A DNA stretch of 64,000 nucleotides from Variovorax paradoxus (GTDB lineage Bacteria > Pseudomonadota > Gammaproteobacteria > Burkholderiales > Burkholderiaceae_C): assembly GCA_016806145.1 (NCBI GenBank), contig CP063167.1, positions 1,484,501 through 1,548,500 on the forward strand, in the 5' to 3' direction. Positions 34,519 to 42,321 of the stretch are shown piece after piece (the first letter of the stretch is position 1; every line of letters begins with the position of its first letter). The notes under the pieces were generated by a model. The model was not told the DNA's origin. It made no database searches and worked only from the letters and a program-made list of their open reading frames with translations. The translations under genes and the position numbers were made by a program.

Positions 34519-35850
34519 TCACGCGCTTGCAAGTTCGAGTGCCGGCAACACTTCGCCACGACATTCGCCGAAGCCGATGCGTGCGGCGCCTGGTTTTTCG
34601 CACCAGCCCTTGATCGTGACGCTGTCGCCATCTTCGAGGAAATGCCGCGTTTCTCCGGTCCCGGGAAGCAACACCGGCCGCGTGCCACCCCTGCTCAGTT
34701 CGACCAGCGCGCCAGCTTCGTCTGGCGCGGGACCGGAGATCGTGCCGGTGCCCATGAGGTCGCCGCTGCGCAGGTTGCAGCCGCCAATGGTGTGCTGAAC
34801 GAGCATTTGCGCGATGGTCCAATACTGGTGGCGAAAGCTCGTGGCCGTGATGCGGTCGCCAGCAAGATGCTGTGCGCGATGCAGCCGCGACTGCACCGAC
34901 ACCTCGAGATGCACGTCGAAGCTTCCGCTGGCGCGCTCTGTGGCATCGTCGAGATAGGGCAAAGGCTGCGGCTCGGTTGCAGGGCGATCAAAGGCGACGC
35001 GATACGGCTCCAGCGCCTCCATGGAAACGATCCAGGGCGAAATGCTGGTGCAGAAGTTCTTGCCCAGGAATGGTCCGAGCGGATCCATTTCCCAGAACTG
35101 GTGGTCGCGCGCCGACCAGTCGTTCAGCAAGCACATGCCGAAGATGCGATCGCGCGCTTGCGAGAGCGACAAGGGCTCGCCGAGCGTGGTTTCCTGTCCG
35201 ACGAAGAAACCCATTTCAAGCTCGAAATCGAGTCGTCGACAGGGACCGAACGCAGGAGCGCGGTTGTCGGTCGGTCTCGATTGGCCGTTGGGCCGGCGGA
35301 ATCCCGTGCCGCTGAGCACCACGCTCGATGCTCGGCCGTGATAGGCAATCGGCAGCCACTGAAAATTGGGAGTCAGCGGATTCTCGGGGCGCATCACGCG
35401 ACCCACATTGATCGCGTGGTGCAGGGAAGTGTAGAAGTCCGTGTAGTTGCGCACCTCTACCGGCATCTTCATGGTGGCGTCGCTCATCGGCAGCATGCAT
35501 GCGCGCACTTTTTGCTGCGTCGTTGCATCCATTTCCGACGACAGCAGCTTGAACAGAGCATGCCTCAACGGTTGCCAACGCTCGCGACCCATTGCCATGA
35601 AGGCGTTGAGTGTCGAGTCTGCGGCGACGCAGCAGGCTGCCCTTGCCGGCTCCATCAGCAGACCGCTGACGGCCAAGTGAGCGAGGTCCAGAACCTGGTC
35701 ACCGATGGCAATCCCGCCGCGGGGGGCTTTGTCGCTCCCTTCGCGCACGAAGATGCCGAACGGCAGATTCTGCAGTGTGAAGTCACAGCCGGGCGCCTGT
35801 GCCGAGTCGACCCAGCTTCGAGCGGCCGGGTCATGGGTGAAGTTAAGCAT
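34519..35850 (-). CDS. fahA: Fumarylacetoacetase
   Basis: A 443-residue fumarylacetoacetate hydrolase. Metal and catalytic residues of the mouse enzyme are recognisable: Asp in NYTDFYTSLHHA with the following His, the two Glu of DFELEMGFFVG, and Asp in NDWSARD followed by PLGPFLGKNF. It cleaves a C-C bond in fumarylacetoacetate-like diketo acids, the last step of homogentisate breakdown. No homogentisate dioxygenase or isomerase is nearby, so it may act on an analogous diketone. The start at 35850 overlaps the cyclase gene by 8 bp (ATGCTTAA); an upstream in-frame ATG at 35883 is possible. Confidence 0.92.
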   Translation of the reverse strand: MLNFTHDPAARSWVDSAQAPGCDFTLQNLPFGIFVREGSDKAPRGGIAIGDQVLDLAHLAVSGLLMEPARAACCVAADSTLNAFMAMGRERWQPLRHALFKLLSSEMDATTQQKVRACMLPMSDATMKMPVEVRNYTDFYTSLHHAINVGRVMRPENPLTPNFQWLPIAYHGRASSVVLSGTGFRRPNGQSRPTDNRAPAFGPCRRLDFELEMGFFVGQETTLGEPLSLSQARDRIFGMCLLNDWSARDHQFWEMDPLGPFLGKNFCTSISPWIVSMEALEPYRVAFDRPATEPQPLPYLDDATERASGSFDVHLEVSVQSRLHRAQHLAGDRITATSFRHQYWTIAQMLVQHTIGGCNLRSGDLMGTGTISGPAPDEAGALVELSRGGTRPVLLPGTGETRHFLEDGDSVTIKGWCEKPGAARIGFGECRGEVLPALELASA

Positions 35851-36667
35851 GTGGAAGCGATCGGTTGTCGGGCTGCAAGGCATCGTCGAAGATGGCGACG
35901 GCTCGCGTCCATCCGGCAGAAGCGCCGCGTATCTTGTGTGGAAAGCAGCTGATGAAGAATCCGTTCGCGGGCAGCACCTCGAGGTTGTGCAGTTTTTCGA
36001 GATGGCAATAGCCGATGTCTCGTCCCGCTTTGTGACCTTCCCAGATCAGCGATGCATCGCGCGTGGCCTCGTATCTCTTTGCCGTGTGCACGAAGGGTGC
36101 GTCCCAGCTCCAGGCGTCCGTGCCGGTCAGCCGCACGCCGCGCTCCAGCAAGTACATCGTTGCTTCATAGCCCATGCCACAGCCGGACGAGACGTAGTCC
36201 GGCTGGCCATACCTGCTGCCGGCGCGCGTGTTGACCACCACGATCTCCAGTGGCTGGAGCGTGTGATCGATGCGCCCGAGTTCTTCTTCGACTTCCCTCG
36301 CGGTGACGACGTGGCCATCGGGAAGGTGCCGAAAGTCCAGCTTGACGCCGGGCTGGAAGCACCACGCGAGCGGAACTTCGTCGATGGTGGTCGAGCGCTG
36401 TGCGTTGCCCAGCGCCTTGTTCATCGTGCTGTGGAAGTGATACGGCGCATCGAGATGCGTGCCGTTGTGCGTCGACAGCCGCACGGTTTCCGCCGCCCAG
36501 CCTTCGCCATCCGGCAGATCGCCTTTGCGAAGCCCGGGGAAGAAGGCGGCAATCTGCTCCGGAGAGTCCTCGTGCGTCACGTAGTCGATGTGCGGCGCGA
36601 ACGCGGGAGGGTCGCTCAGGACGTCGTTTTCCAGATAGATGGACAGGTCAACAAAGCTGCGCGGCAT
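35843..36667 (-). CDS. Cyclase-family metal-dependent hydrolase (kynurenine-formamidase-like)
   Basis: A 274-residue member of the cyclase/KynB family. The metal-binding motif HNGTHLDAPYHF (HxGTHxDxPxH) is near residues 66-77. Other conserved stretches are VVVNTRAGSRYG and TGTDAWSWD. Members hydrolyse amides, lactones or cyclic intermediates. At 274 residues it is longer than KynB (about 210), like the fungal and aromatic-pathway homologues. It sits between Bug receptor and fumarylacetoacetase genes with a 1-bp gap and an 8-bp overlap, so it is part of the cassette pathway. Confidence 0.88.
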   Translation of the reverse strand: MPRSFVDLSIYLENDVLSDPPAFAPHIDYVTHEDSPEQIAAFFPGLRKGDLPDGEGWAAETVRLSTHNGTHLDAPYHFHSTMNKALGNAQRSTTIDEVPLAWCFQPGVKLDFRHLPDGHVVTAREVEEELGRIDHTLQPLEIVVVNTRAGSRYGQPDYVSSGCGMGYEATMYLLERGVRLTGTDAWSWDAPFVHTAKRYEATRDASLIWEGHKAGRDIGYCHLEKLHNLEVLPANGFFISCFPHKIRGASAGWTRAVAIFDDALQPDNRSLPHA

Positions 36668-36668
36668 G

Positions 36669-37652
36669 TCAATCGATGGTGATTTTTCGGGCCTTGACCA
36701 GGTCGCCCCAGGTCCGCTTCTCCTGGCTCAGCAGGGTCGACATGGCATCGATGCTTGCACTCATGGGCTCGCTGCCCGTCTCGGCGATCTGCTTTTGCAC
36801 ATCGGGTGTCTGGGTGATGCGCGTGAGCGCCGCATTGAGTTTCTGGACCACATCGCTAGGCACCCCTGTCGGCGCCCAAATGCCATGCCAGCCGACAACG
36901 GCAACGGCCGGGTATGTTTCGGAGATCGTCGGTACATGGGGAAGCTGAGCGTGGCGATGACTGCCGCTGTAGGCAATCGCGCGCACCTTCCCCGCGTTGA
37001 TCATGGGAATGGCCGAAGCAGCGGGCTCGACGCACAGCGGAATCTGTCCCGACACGACGTCTATCAGTGGAGGGCCTTTGTACGGCACGTGCAGCATCTG
37101 CACCTTGGCGCTCTGGTTGAACAGCTCCATGATCAGGTGGAGGAAGCTTCCGACGCCGTTGGTGCCGTAGGCCAGCTTGTCGGGGTGCGCGGTGGCGTAG
37201 TCGACAAGCTCCTTCACCGTCTTGAAGGGCATGTCGTTGTTGGCGACCAGGAAGGCGCCCTGCGACAGCAGCGGCGAAACGGGTCGCAGCTCTTTCTCGG
37301 GGTCGAACTTCAGCTTGGAGTAGAGCCAGGGATTGACCGTGAAAGAGCTCGACACGGTGTACAGCAGCGTGTAGCCGTCCGCGGGAGCCTTGGCCACGTA
37401 ATCCGATGCGATGTTTCCCGCCACGCCCGGCCGGTTCTCGATGATCACCGGGACGTTCAATGCCCTGGACAGCCTCTCCGCGTAGATCCGGTTGTAGGTA
37501 TCGGGCGCGGTGCCGGGCGGCCCCATGTTCACGAACCGGATGGTGCGCGATGGCCACGCCTGCTGCGCAGACGCAGCCTGCCAGGGTCGAAGGGTTGCAA
37601 CCGCGCATGCGGCGGCTGCGCGGGCGATGATCGCGCGGCGTTTGATGGCCAT
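36669..37652 (-). CDS. Bug-type tripartite tricarboxylate transporter receptor
   Basis: A 327-residue Bug receptor in the low-GC operon. The start at 37652 has AAGGA upstream and gives a Tat/Sec-like leader (IKRRAIIARAAAACAVATL). Landmarks are WPSRTIRFVNMGPPGTAPD, VIIENRPGVAGNIAS, DGYTLLYTVSSS, VPYKGPPLIDVVSG and INAGKVRAIAYSG. It should bind the cassette's substrate in the periplasm. The cassette has no TctA/TctB genes, so it would depend on host membrane components. Confidence 0.92.
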   Translation of the reverse strand: MAIKRRAIIARAAAACAVATLRPWQAASAQQAWPSRTIRFVNMGPPGTAPDTYNRIYAERLSRALNVPVIIENRPGVAGNIASDYVAKAPADGYTLLYTVSSSFTVNPWLYSKLKFDPEKELRPVSPLLSQGAFLVANNDMPFKTVKELVDYATAHPDKLAYGTNGVGSFLHLIMELFNQSAKVQMLHVPYKGPPLIDVVSGQIPLCVEPAASAIPMINAGKVRAIAYSGSHRHAQLPHVPTISETYPAVAVVGWHGIWAPTGVPSDVVQKLNAALTRITQTPDVQKQIAETGSEPMSASIDAMSTLLSQEKRTWGDLVKARKITID

Positions 37653-37662
37653 GGGGATTCCT

Positions 37663-39375
37663 TTACGGCTTGGCCGGCACGACAGGTAGCAGCAGGAACG
37701 ATGGATGCGCGCCACCGGTGTGGATCGTGATCTCTCCTCCGAAGCGCTCCGGCGTCCGGTCTTCAGGGTGGTCGTGCAGCAGAACGGAAGAGCCTCGCAA
37801 TGGCTTGCCGTAGATTTCGGGCCAGGGTCCCGGGAGGTCATGCTGGAAGTCGGTGCTGCCAACCGTCAGGACCAATCGCCAGCCCTTGGGGAACACGAAG
37901 GACATCGGCCAGATTTCGACCTGCAGTTCATAGATCACCCCGGGTTCGAGAAACTGGAGTTCGTCGTGGACGAGCACGGGCTGCCACGGTCGCGACTTCA
38001 CGGGATCGAGCTTGCGGTGGGAGGCACGCAACCAGCCTTGCGCCATCGGCGCGTTGAACTCGGAAGCCGCGACGATCAGATGCTCCTTGCCGGCCGTGTC
38101 GTAGGCGCGGACCGTCAAGAACAGATCGGCGTCCTTTGCCGTCGTCGATACATGGAGCGTGGCCGCGATCGGACCCGTCACTTCCGTCTCTTGCTCGAAG
38201 GGAGCGGTGCTGAAACTTGCCTTGCCGTCCAAGCCGTCGAATCGCGCTTGCGCATCCACGCCGGAGGGCTCGCTCGTCAGGCGGAATTTGCTGGCGTCCA
38301 GATAGCTTCGTGTCCACAGCGTACGGGCCAATGGCCACTCCTGCTCCGCCCTTTCGACGAAGCCATCGACGTGCCGCACCAGCATGCTGATCGGCGCCTT
38401 CTTGTCCCAGCCGTTGTCCTCGCCCTTCAGGAAATGATCGAAGAACTGCTTCTGAAGGGCGACGCCGTAGTCCGTGTAGAACTCGGTCCAATGCTCACGG
38501 CCGTGGAACTCCATCCACTTCTGCCTGGATCCCGCACCCAGCCAGCCCTGGATGTTGCCGCGCAGGTGGACACCGTGGCCGCCCCAGTTGCCGCAAGAGA
38601 GCACCGGCACCTCGATCGCCGCCAGGTCCGGCGTGCGTTCCTTGTAGTAGCTGTCGTCCAGGAGTTCCGCCGACAGCAATTTGCCCGGGATGTCCCTGCG
38701 GTTGGCGCGCAATGCTTCGTCGCTCAGTTCGTCGGGCCCGGCGATCGAGACCCCGGTGTTCGGATTGACGCGTGCGCGCGAGCCCAGGCCGTTCTGGACG
38801 TTGGCGATCTGATTCGGATACCAGTTCATCAGGAAGGTGTTCAGTATTCCCCCGTGCCGGCACGCGTCGCGGTAGATGTCCGTGTAGCCCTCGAACGGGC
38901 AGATGGCGGCCAGATGCCGGGGGCGCCTGGCGGCCACTTGCCACTGGGTGCTGGCGTAGTACGAGACACCCGCCAAGCCGACCTTCCCGTTGCTCCAGGG
39001 TTGCGTGCCGGCCCATTCGATGCAATCGCTGAAGTCATCGATCTCGCGGGGCGACCAGCAGTCGATGAACCCGGGCGAACGACCGGCTCCACGCGAATCG
39101 ACGCGGATGCAGACATAGCCGAAGGGCACCCACCGTTCGGGGTCGACAGTCTCCCAGTTGGCATAGCGGCCTGTGCTTCCACGCAAGACCTCGGGATAGT
39201 CGGATGTCAGGCCCTTCCACTGCATCGGAAAGCCTTCGCCGAAGTGCAGGCCCTTGGCATAGGGACCGCATGACATCAACACCGGGAAGGGGCCTTCGCC
39301 GTCCGGACGAAAGATGTCGGCACGGACGACCGACCCATCGCTGGTGGCGATCTCGATATCCCAATCGATCTGCAT
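37663..39375 (-). CDS. CocE/NonD-family (X-Pro dipeptidyl-peptidase-like) hydrolase
   Basis: A 570-residue serine hydrolase of the CocE/NonD family. The nucleophile elbow reads GVSYYAST near residue 150, and the preceding RVDSRGAGRSPG is typical of the family; the C-terminal third is the jelly-roll domain (LRGSSVLLHD). The start is the ATG at 39375 with GGAG eight bases upstream; a TTG 30 bp upstream is possible. CocE-type enzymes hydrolyse esters, amides or acylated beta-lactams. It is the promoter-proximal gene of the cassette operon. No signal peptide is seen, so it is probably cytoplasmic. Confidence 0.9.
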   Translation of the reverse strand: MQIDWDIEIATSDGSVVRADIFRPDGEGPFPVLMSCGPYAKGLHFGEGFPMQWKGLTSDYPEVLRGSTGRYANWETVDPERWVPFGYVCIRVDSRGAGRSPGFIDCWSPREIDDFSDCIEWAGTQPWSNGKVGLAGVSYYASTQWQVAARRPRHLAAICPFEGYTDIYRDACRHGGILNTFLMNWYPNQIANVQNGLGSRARVNPNTGVSIAGPDELSDEALRANRRDIPGKLLSAELLDDSYYKERTPDLAAIEVPVLSCGNWGGHGVHLRGNIQGWLGAGSRQKWMEFHGREHWTEFYTDYGVALQKQFFDHFLKGEDNGWDKKAPISMLVRHVDGFVERAEQEWPLARTLWTRSYLDASKFRLTSEPSGVDAQARFDGLDGKASFSTAPFEQETEVTGPIAATLHVSTTAKDADLFLTVRAYDTAGKEHLIVAASEFNAPMAQGWLRASHRKLDPVKSRPWQPVLVHDELQFLEPGVIYELQVEIWPMSFVFPKGWRLVLTVGSTDFQHDLPGPWPEIYGKPLRGSSVLLHDHPEDRTPERFGGEITIHTGGAHPSFLLLPVVPAKP

Positions 39376-39399
39376 TCGGGCACTCCAATCAGTTGTATG

Positions 39400-39413
39400 A
39401 AACAAGCGTTTAA
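39400..39413. promoter_or_regulatory. PsrA-like palindromic operator 1 (AAAC-N4-GTTT)
   Basis: AAACAAGCGTTTAA, with GAAAC-N4-GTTT symmetry, is centred about 30 bp upstream of the CocE-type hydrolase start at 39375. The form matches the (G/C)AAAC-N2-4-GTTT(G/C) pattern known for the TetR-family regulator PsrA. It is placed to control the minus-strand operon. Confidence 0.6.
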
Positions 39414-39466
39414 TTTAACAAGACCTCGCGCCGCGGGTACTGGTACAAACCCAAATCCGATGTTTC

Positions 39467-39480
39467 AAACAGCGGTTTAA
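39467..39480. promoter_or_regulatory. PsrA-like palindromic operator 2 (AAAC-N4-GTTT)
   Basis: AAACAGCGGTTTAA repeats the arms of operator 1 with a different spacer, 54 bp apart centre-to-centre minus the small offset (67 bp start to start). It lies 10 bp upstream of the TetR start codon, so it is placed for autoregulation. The outer flanks TTTC and AAAA extend the dyad almost perfectly. Confidence 0.6.
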
Positions 39481-39490
39481 AATACCGCGA

Positions 39491-40153
39491 ATGAAGTCTC
39501 GATCGACACCAGCAGCAGGACAAGGTGCGAGCGATGTGCGCGAGCGCATCCTTGTCACCGCGGAACTTCTTTTCGCACGGCAGGGGGTCGACAAGACCTC
39601 GACGCGCGACATCACGACGGAGGCGGGCGTGAATGTCGCTTCGGTCAACTACTACTTCCGGTCCAAGGAGGCCCTGGCCGAAGAAATCTTCATGCGCCTT
39701 GCTCAACGAGTCACGGTGCTCAGGCTTGCCGACCTCTCGAGGGTCATGGACGCTTCGCGTGAGAACAGGACCGCGCTGCGGCTGGAAGATCTTGTCGACT
39801 GCTTCATCAGGCCCTATTTCGAGCCTGGGGTCCACGGCGCCTTGCTGGCACGATTCATCCTCCAGCACAGGTTGGATCCGAGCGAGATGACTCACCGGGT
39901 TTTCGAGCAGTATCTGAACCCCTTCGCCATGGAGTTCATCGAAGCGCTCTGCCTGACGGACAAACGGATCAGCAGGGTTGACTGGCTGTGGCGCTACACC
40001 TTGCTGACTGGCACCGTGATGCTTGCCATGACGGATGTCGGCCCGAAGAACCGCATGTCCGCCTTGTCGGATGGGCAAGCGGATGCCTCGCGCACCGAAG
40101 ATCTAAAGCATCAGTTGGCGGACTATCTTTGCCGTGCGCTGAGAAGCGGCTAG
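39491..40153 (+). CDS. TetR-family regulator, PsrA/FadR-like
   Basis: A 220-residue TetR repressor. The DNA-binding domain spans about residues 15-62 (RERILVTAELLFARQGVDKT, then VNVASVNYYFRSKEALAEEI). The C-terminal ligand domain resembles PsrA-type TetR regulators, which respond to fatty acids or acyl-CoA. It is divergent from the CocE-hydrolase operon, and two AAAC-N4-GTTT palindromes lie in the 115-bp intergenic region. It should repress the operon until a pathway intermediate, perhaps the product of the operon's own acyl-CoA ligase, binds. Its GC is low like the rest of the cassette. Confidence 0.9.
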   Translation: MKSRSTPAAGQGASDVRERILVTAELLFARQGVDKTSTRDITTEAGVNVASVNYYFRSKEALAEEIFMRLAQRVTVLRLADLSRVMDASRENRTALRLEDLVDCFIRPYFEPGVHGALLARFILQHRLDPSEMTHRVFEQYLNPFAMEFIEALCLTDKRISRVDWLWRYTLLTGTVMLAMTDVGPKNRMSALSDGQADASRTEDLKHQLADYLCRALRSG

Positions 40154-40599
40154 GCAGCAGCAGGCGATTCGGCACGTGCCGAGCGCGCCGACACGATCGC
40201 ATGCTCATCGGCCCGCAAGACCGAGCCCGGCGTCGCCGACTCGGCACGGCGCGCGCGCCGGCATCGACCGCTTCCTCGTGCCCGCCACCTGCGTCGGCGT
40301 GCGGCCGGGCGAGCTCCATGCGCCGCATGGGCTGGAACTGCTGTACGAGGGCGTGCTCACGATGAATCCGCTGACGCCGCACCGCGAACTGTTCGAGCGC
40401 AAGGCGGCCTCGTACCGCGCGCGCTGGCCGTGGTTGCGCATCGAAGCCTGAGCGATGCGCTAACATCCGGCCCGCGGTTGCAAGCCGCGCCCGGGCCCGC
40501 GGGAAGGGTTGAACCCACTTGCCTTCGCACGCTGAGCAACCAGCCGTCCTTTGTGCAGCCGAATTTGCGGGTCTTCGGCGTCGATGCACGGAGGTTCCT
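40154..40599 (+). other. 446-bp gap at the edge of the low-GC block
   Basis: High-GC sequence directly follows the TetR stop. It contains a 3' gene remnant (see next entry), then a short G+C-rich inverted repeat near 40474-40488 (GCGG-N7-CCGC) and the leader of the ankyrin-like gene, including GGAGG five bases before its GTG start. No transposon end or integrase site was recognised. Confidence 0.5.
40176..40451 (+). pseudogene. Unidentified gene remnant (C-terminal piece)
   Basis: The last about 65 codons read like real protein: GIDRFLVPATCVGVRPGEL, then HGLELLYEGVLTMNPLTPHR and a basic/aromatic tail SYRARWPWLRIEA ending in TGA. The preceding 20-25 codons of the open frame are Arg/Pro/Ala-rich low-quality sequence without a ribosome-binding site. 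I do not recognise the family. The likeliest reading is a host gene whose 5' part was lost when the neighbouring low-GC cassette arrived; a short intact gene is less likely. Confidence 0.35.
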
Positions 40600-42267
40600 G
40601 TGAAGCGCATCCCCCCTCGGCCCGACCTGGGCCATCTCAAGAAGCAAGCCAAGACGCTGCTGTCGTCCTACCGCCAGGGCGACGCGGCGGCCATCGCCCG
40701 GTTTCGCGCGCACCTGCCGGCCGCGGCCGCCAAGAGCGACGCGGCCATCGCCGCCATGGCCTTTCGATTGCACGACGCGCAGTCGTGCATCGCGCGCGAA
40801 TACGGCTTCGTCTCCTGGACCGACCTGCAGGGCTTCGTGCTCGCGCGCCAGGCGGCCGTGGCCGATCCCGCGAAGGCGTTGCGGCATTGGCTCGGCCTGG
40901 TCTATGCAGGCGACGTGGCCGGCGGCACGAATCGCGCGCGGCCCGCGGTGGCCGAGCGATTGCTCGCCGAAACGCCGCAACTGCTGGGCGACGATCCCTG
41001 GCTGGCCTGCGCCATCGGCGACGAGCCCACGCTGCGCGCCGCGATCGCGCGCGATCCCGCGTGGGTGCATCGCGCGGGCGGACCGCTGAAGCTGCCGCCG
41101 CTGGTGGCCGTCACGCACTCGGCCTTCCTGCAGTTGCCGGCCTACCGCGAGCGCATGCGCGCATGCGTGCGCCTGTTGCTCGAGGCCGGCGCGCAGGCCA
41201 ACCAGTCCATCGGCAACCGCTGGCCGCCTGCGTCGCTGGCCACACCGAACGAGGACGAGCGGCTGACCGCGCTGTACGGCGCGGCCGGCCAGCAGCGTGA
41301 CCCCGAGACCACGCGGCTGCTGCTCGATGCCGGCGCCGATCCCGACGACAACGAGTCGCTGTACCACTCGCTCGAGAACCGCGCCTGCACCGCGCTGCTG
41401 CTGGCCGCGGGTGCGCGCGTGACGGGCACCAACGCGCTCTACCGCGTGCTCGACCTCGACGATGTCGAAGCGCTGAAGCTGCTGCTCGCCCATGGCGGCG
41501 ATGCCAACGAGGGCGCCGGCAGCGCACCGACCAACGAGTGGGGCACGCCGCTGTTGTGGGCGATTCGCCGCCGCCGTTCGCCGGCCCACATCGAAGCCCT
41601 GCTGGCCGCGGGGGCCGATGCGTCGGTGCGCACGCGCGAAGGCATCGATGCGCGCACGCTGGCGCTGCGCTTCGGGCTGGTCGAGGTCGCGCGCCTGCTG
41701 GCAGGTGCCGGCGTCGACGCGCAAGGCTCGCCGCAGGAGGCCTTCATCGCGGCCTGCGCGCGCGCCGACGAGCCGGCGGCCCGCGCGCTGCAGGCCGCGC
41801 ATCCCGGCCTGATCGACACGCTCTCCGCATCGCAGCTGCGCCTGCTGTCCGAACTCGCGGCGCAGGAAGGCTGCGGCGACGCGGTGCGCACCATGGTGCA
41901 CTGCGGCTGGCCGATCGCCGCGCGTGGCGGCGACTGGGATGCCTCGGCCCTCAACCAGGCCGTGTTCCGCGGCGACGCCGCGATCGCGCGCTTCCTGCTC
42001 GAGCACGGCGCGAGTTGGACCGAGAAGCATGGCTATGGCGACAACGCGATCGGCTCGTTGTCGTGGGCTTCGTACAACGAGCCTGTCGAAGGCGGCGACT
42101 GGCTCGGCTGCGCCGAGGCACTGGTCGCGCACGGCATGCCGACCGCGCAGCCCGATCCGGCGAGTGCCGATACCGTGCTGATCGATGGGCAGCGCAAGGC
42201 GTTCTCGGAGGAGGTGACGGAGTTTCTGCTGGCTGCGTCGTTGCCCGGAACGCCGCCAGAAGGCTGA
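40600..42267 (+). CDS. Ankyrin-repeat-like protein
   Basis: A 555-residue soluble protein. The start is the GTG at 40600, with GGAGG five bases upstream. Residues 1 to about 70 form a helical lead (DLGHLKKQAKTLLSSYRQGD, then REYGFVSWTDLQGFV) found in front of several bacterial ankyrin proteins. From about residue 180 on, ankyrin-type units are visible, for example ACVRLLLEAGAQANQ, TTRLLLDAGADPDDNE, ALKLLLAHGGDANEG and HIEALLAAGADASVRT. Such repeats mediate protein binding. No secretion signal or enzymatic domain is seen; partner unknown. Confidence 0.88.
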   Translation: MKRIPPRPDLGHLKKQAKTLLSSYRQGDAAAIARFRAHLPAAAAKSDAAIAAMAFRLHDAQSCIAREYGFVSWTDLQGFVLARQAAVADPAKALRHWLGLVYAGDVAGGTNRARPAVAERLLAETPQLLGDDPWLACAIGDEPTLRAAIARDPAWVHRAGGPLKLPPLVAVTHSAFLQLPAYRERMRACVRLLLEAGAQANQSIGNRWPPASLATPNEDERLTALYGAAGQQRDPETTRLLLDAGADPDDNESLYHSLENRACTALLLAAGARVTGTNALYRVLDLDDVEALKLLLAHGGDANEGAGSAPTNEWGTPLLWAIRRRRSPAHIEALLAAGADASVRTREGIDARTLALRFGLVEVARLLAGAGVDAQGSPQEAFIAACARADEPAARALQAAHPGLIDTLSASQLRLLSELAAQEGCGDAVRTMVHCGWPIAARGGDWDASALNQAVFRGDAAIARFLLEHGASWTEKHGYGDNAIGSLSWASYNEPVEGGDWLGCAEALVAHGMPTAQPDPASADTVLIDGQRKAFSEEVTEFLLAASLPGTPPEG

Positions 42268-42321
42268 GCCGCGCGCGCGACCTTCGTGGCCACGGCGGCG
42301 CGCTGAACGCCGCCCGTGGCC

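Larger units (their letters stand above)
32848..40153. other. Low-GC segment, probable horizontally acquired catabolic cassette
   Basis: Hand counts of 60-base lines give 53 % (33301) and 62 % (34801) GC here, against 70 % at 29281 and 61381. The shift coincides with operon borders: it begins after the TPR-like gene and ends at the TetR stop. A high-GC gene remnant follows directly. No transposase, integrase or flanking repeat was found, so the mechanism of acquisition is unknown. Confidence 0.55.
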
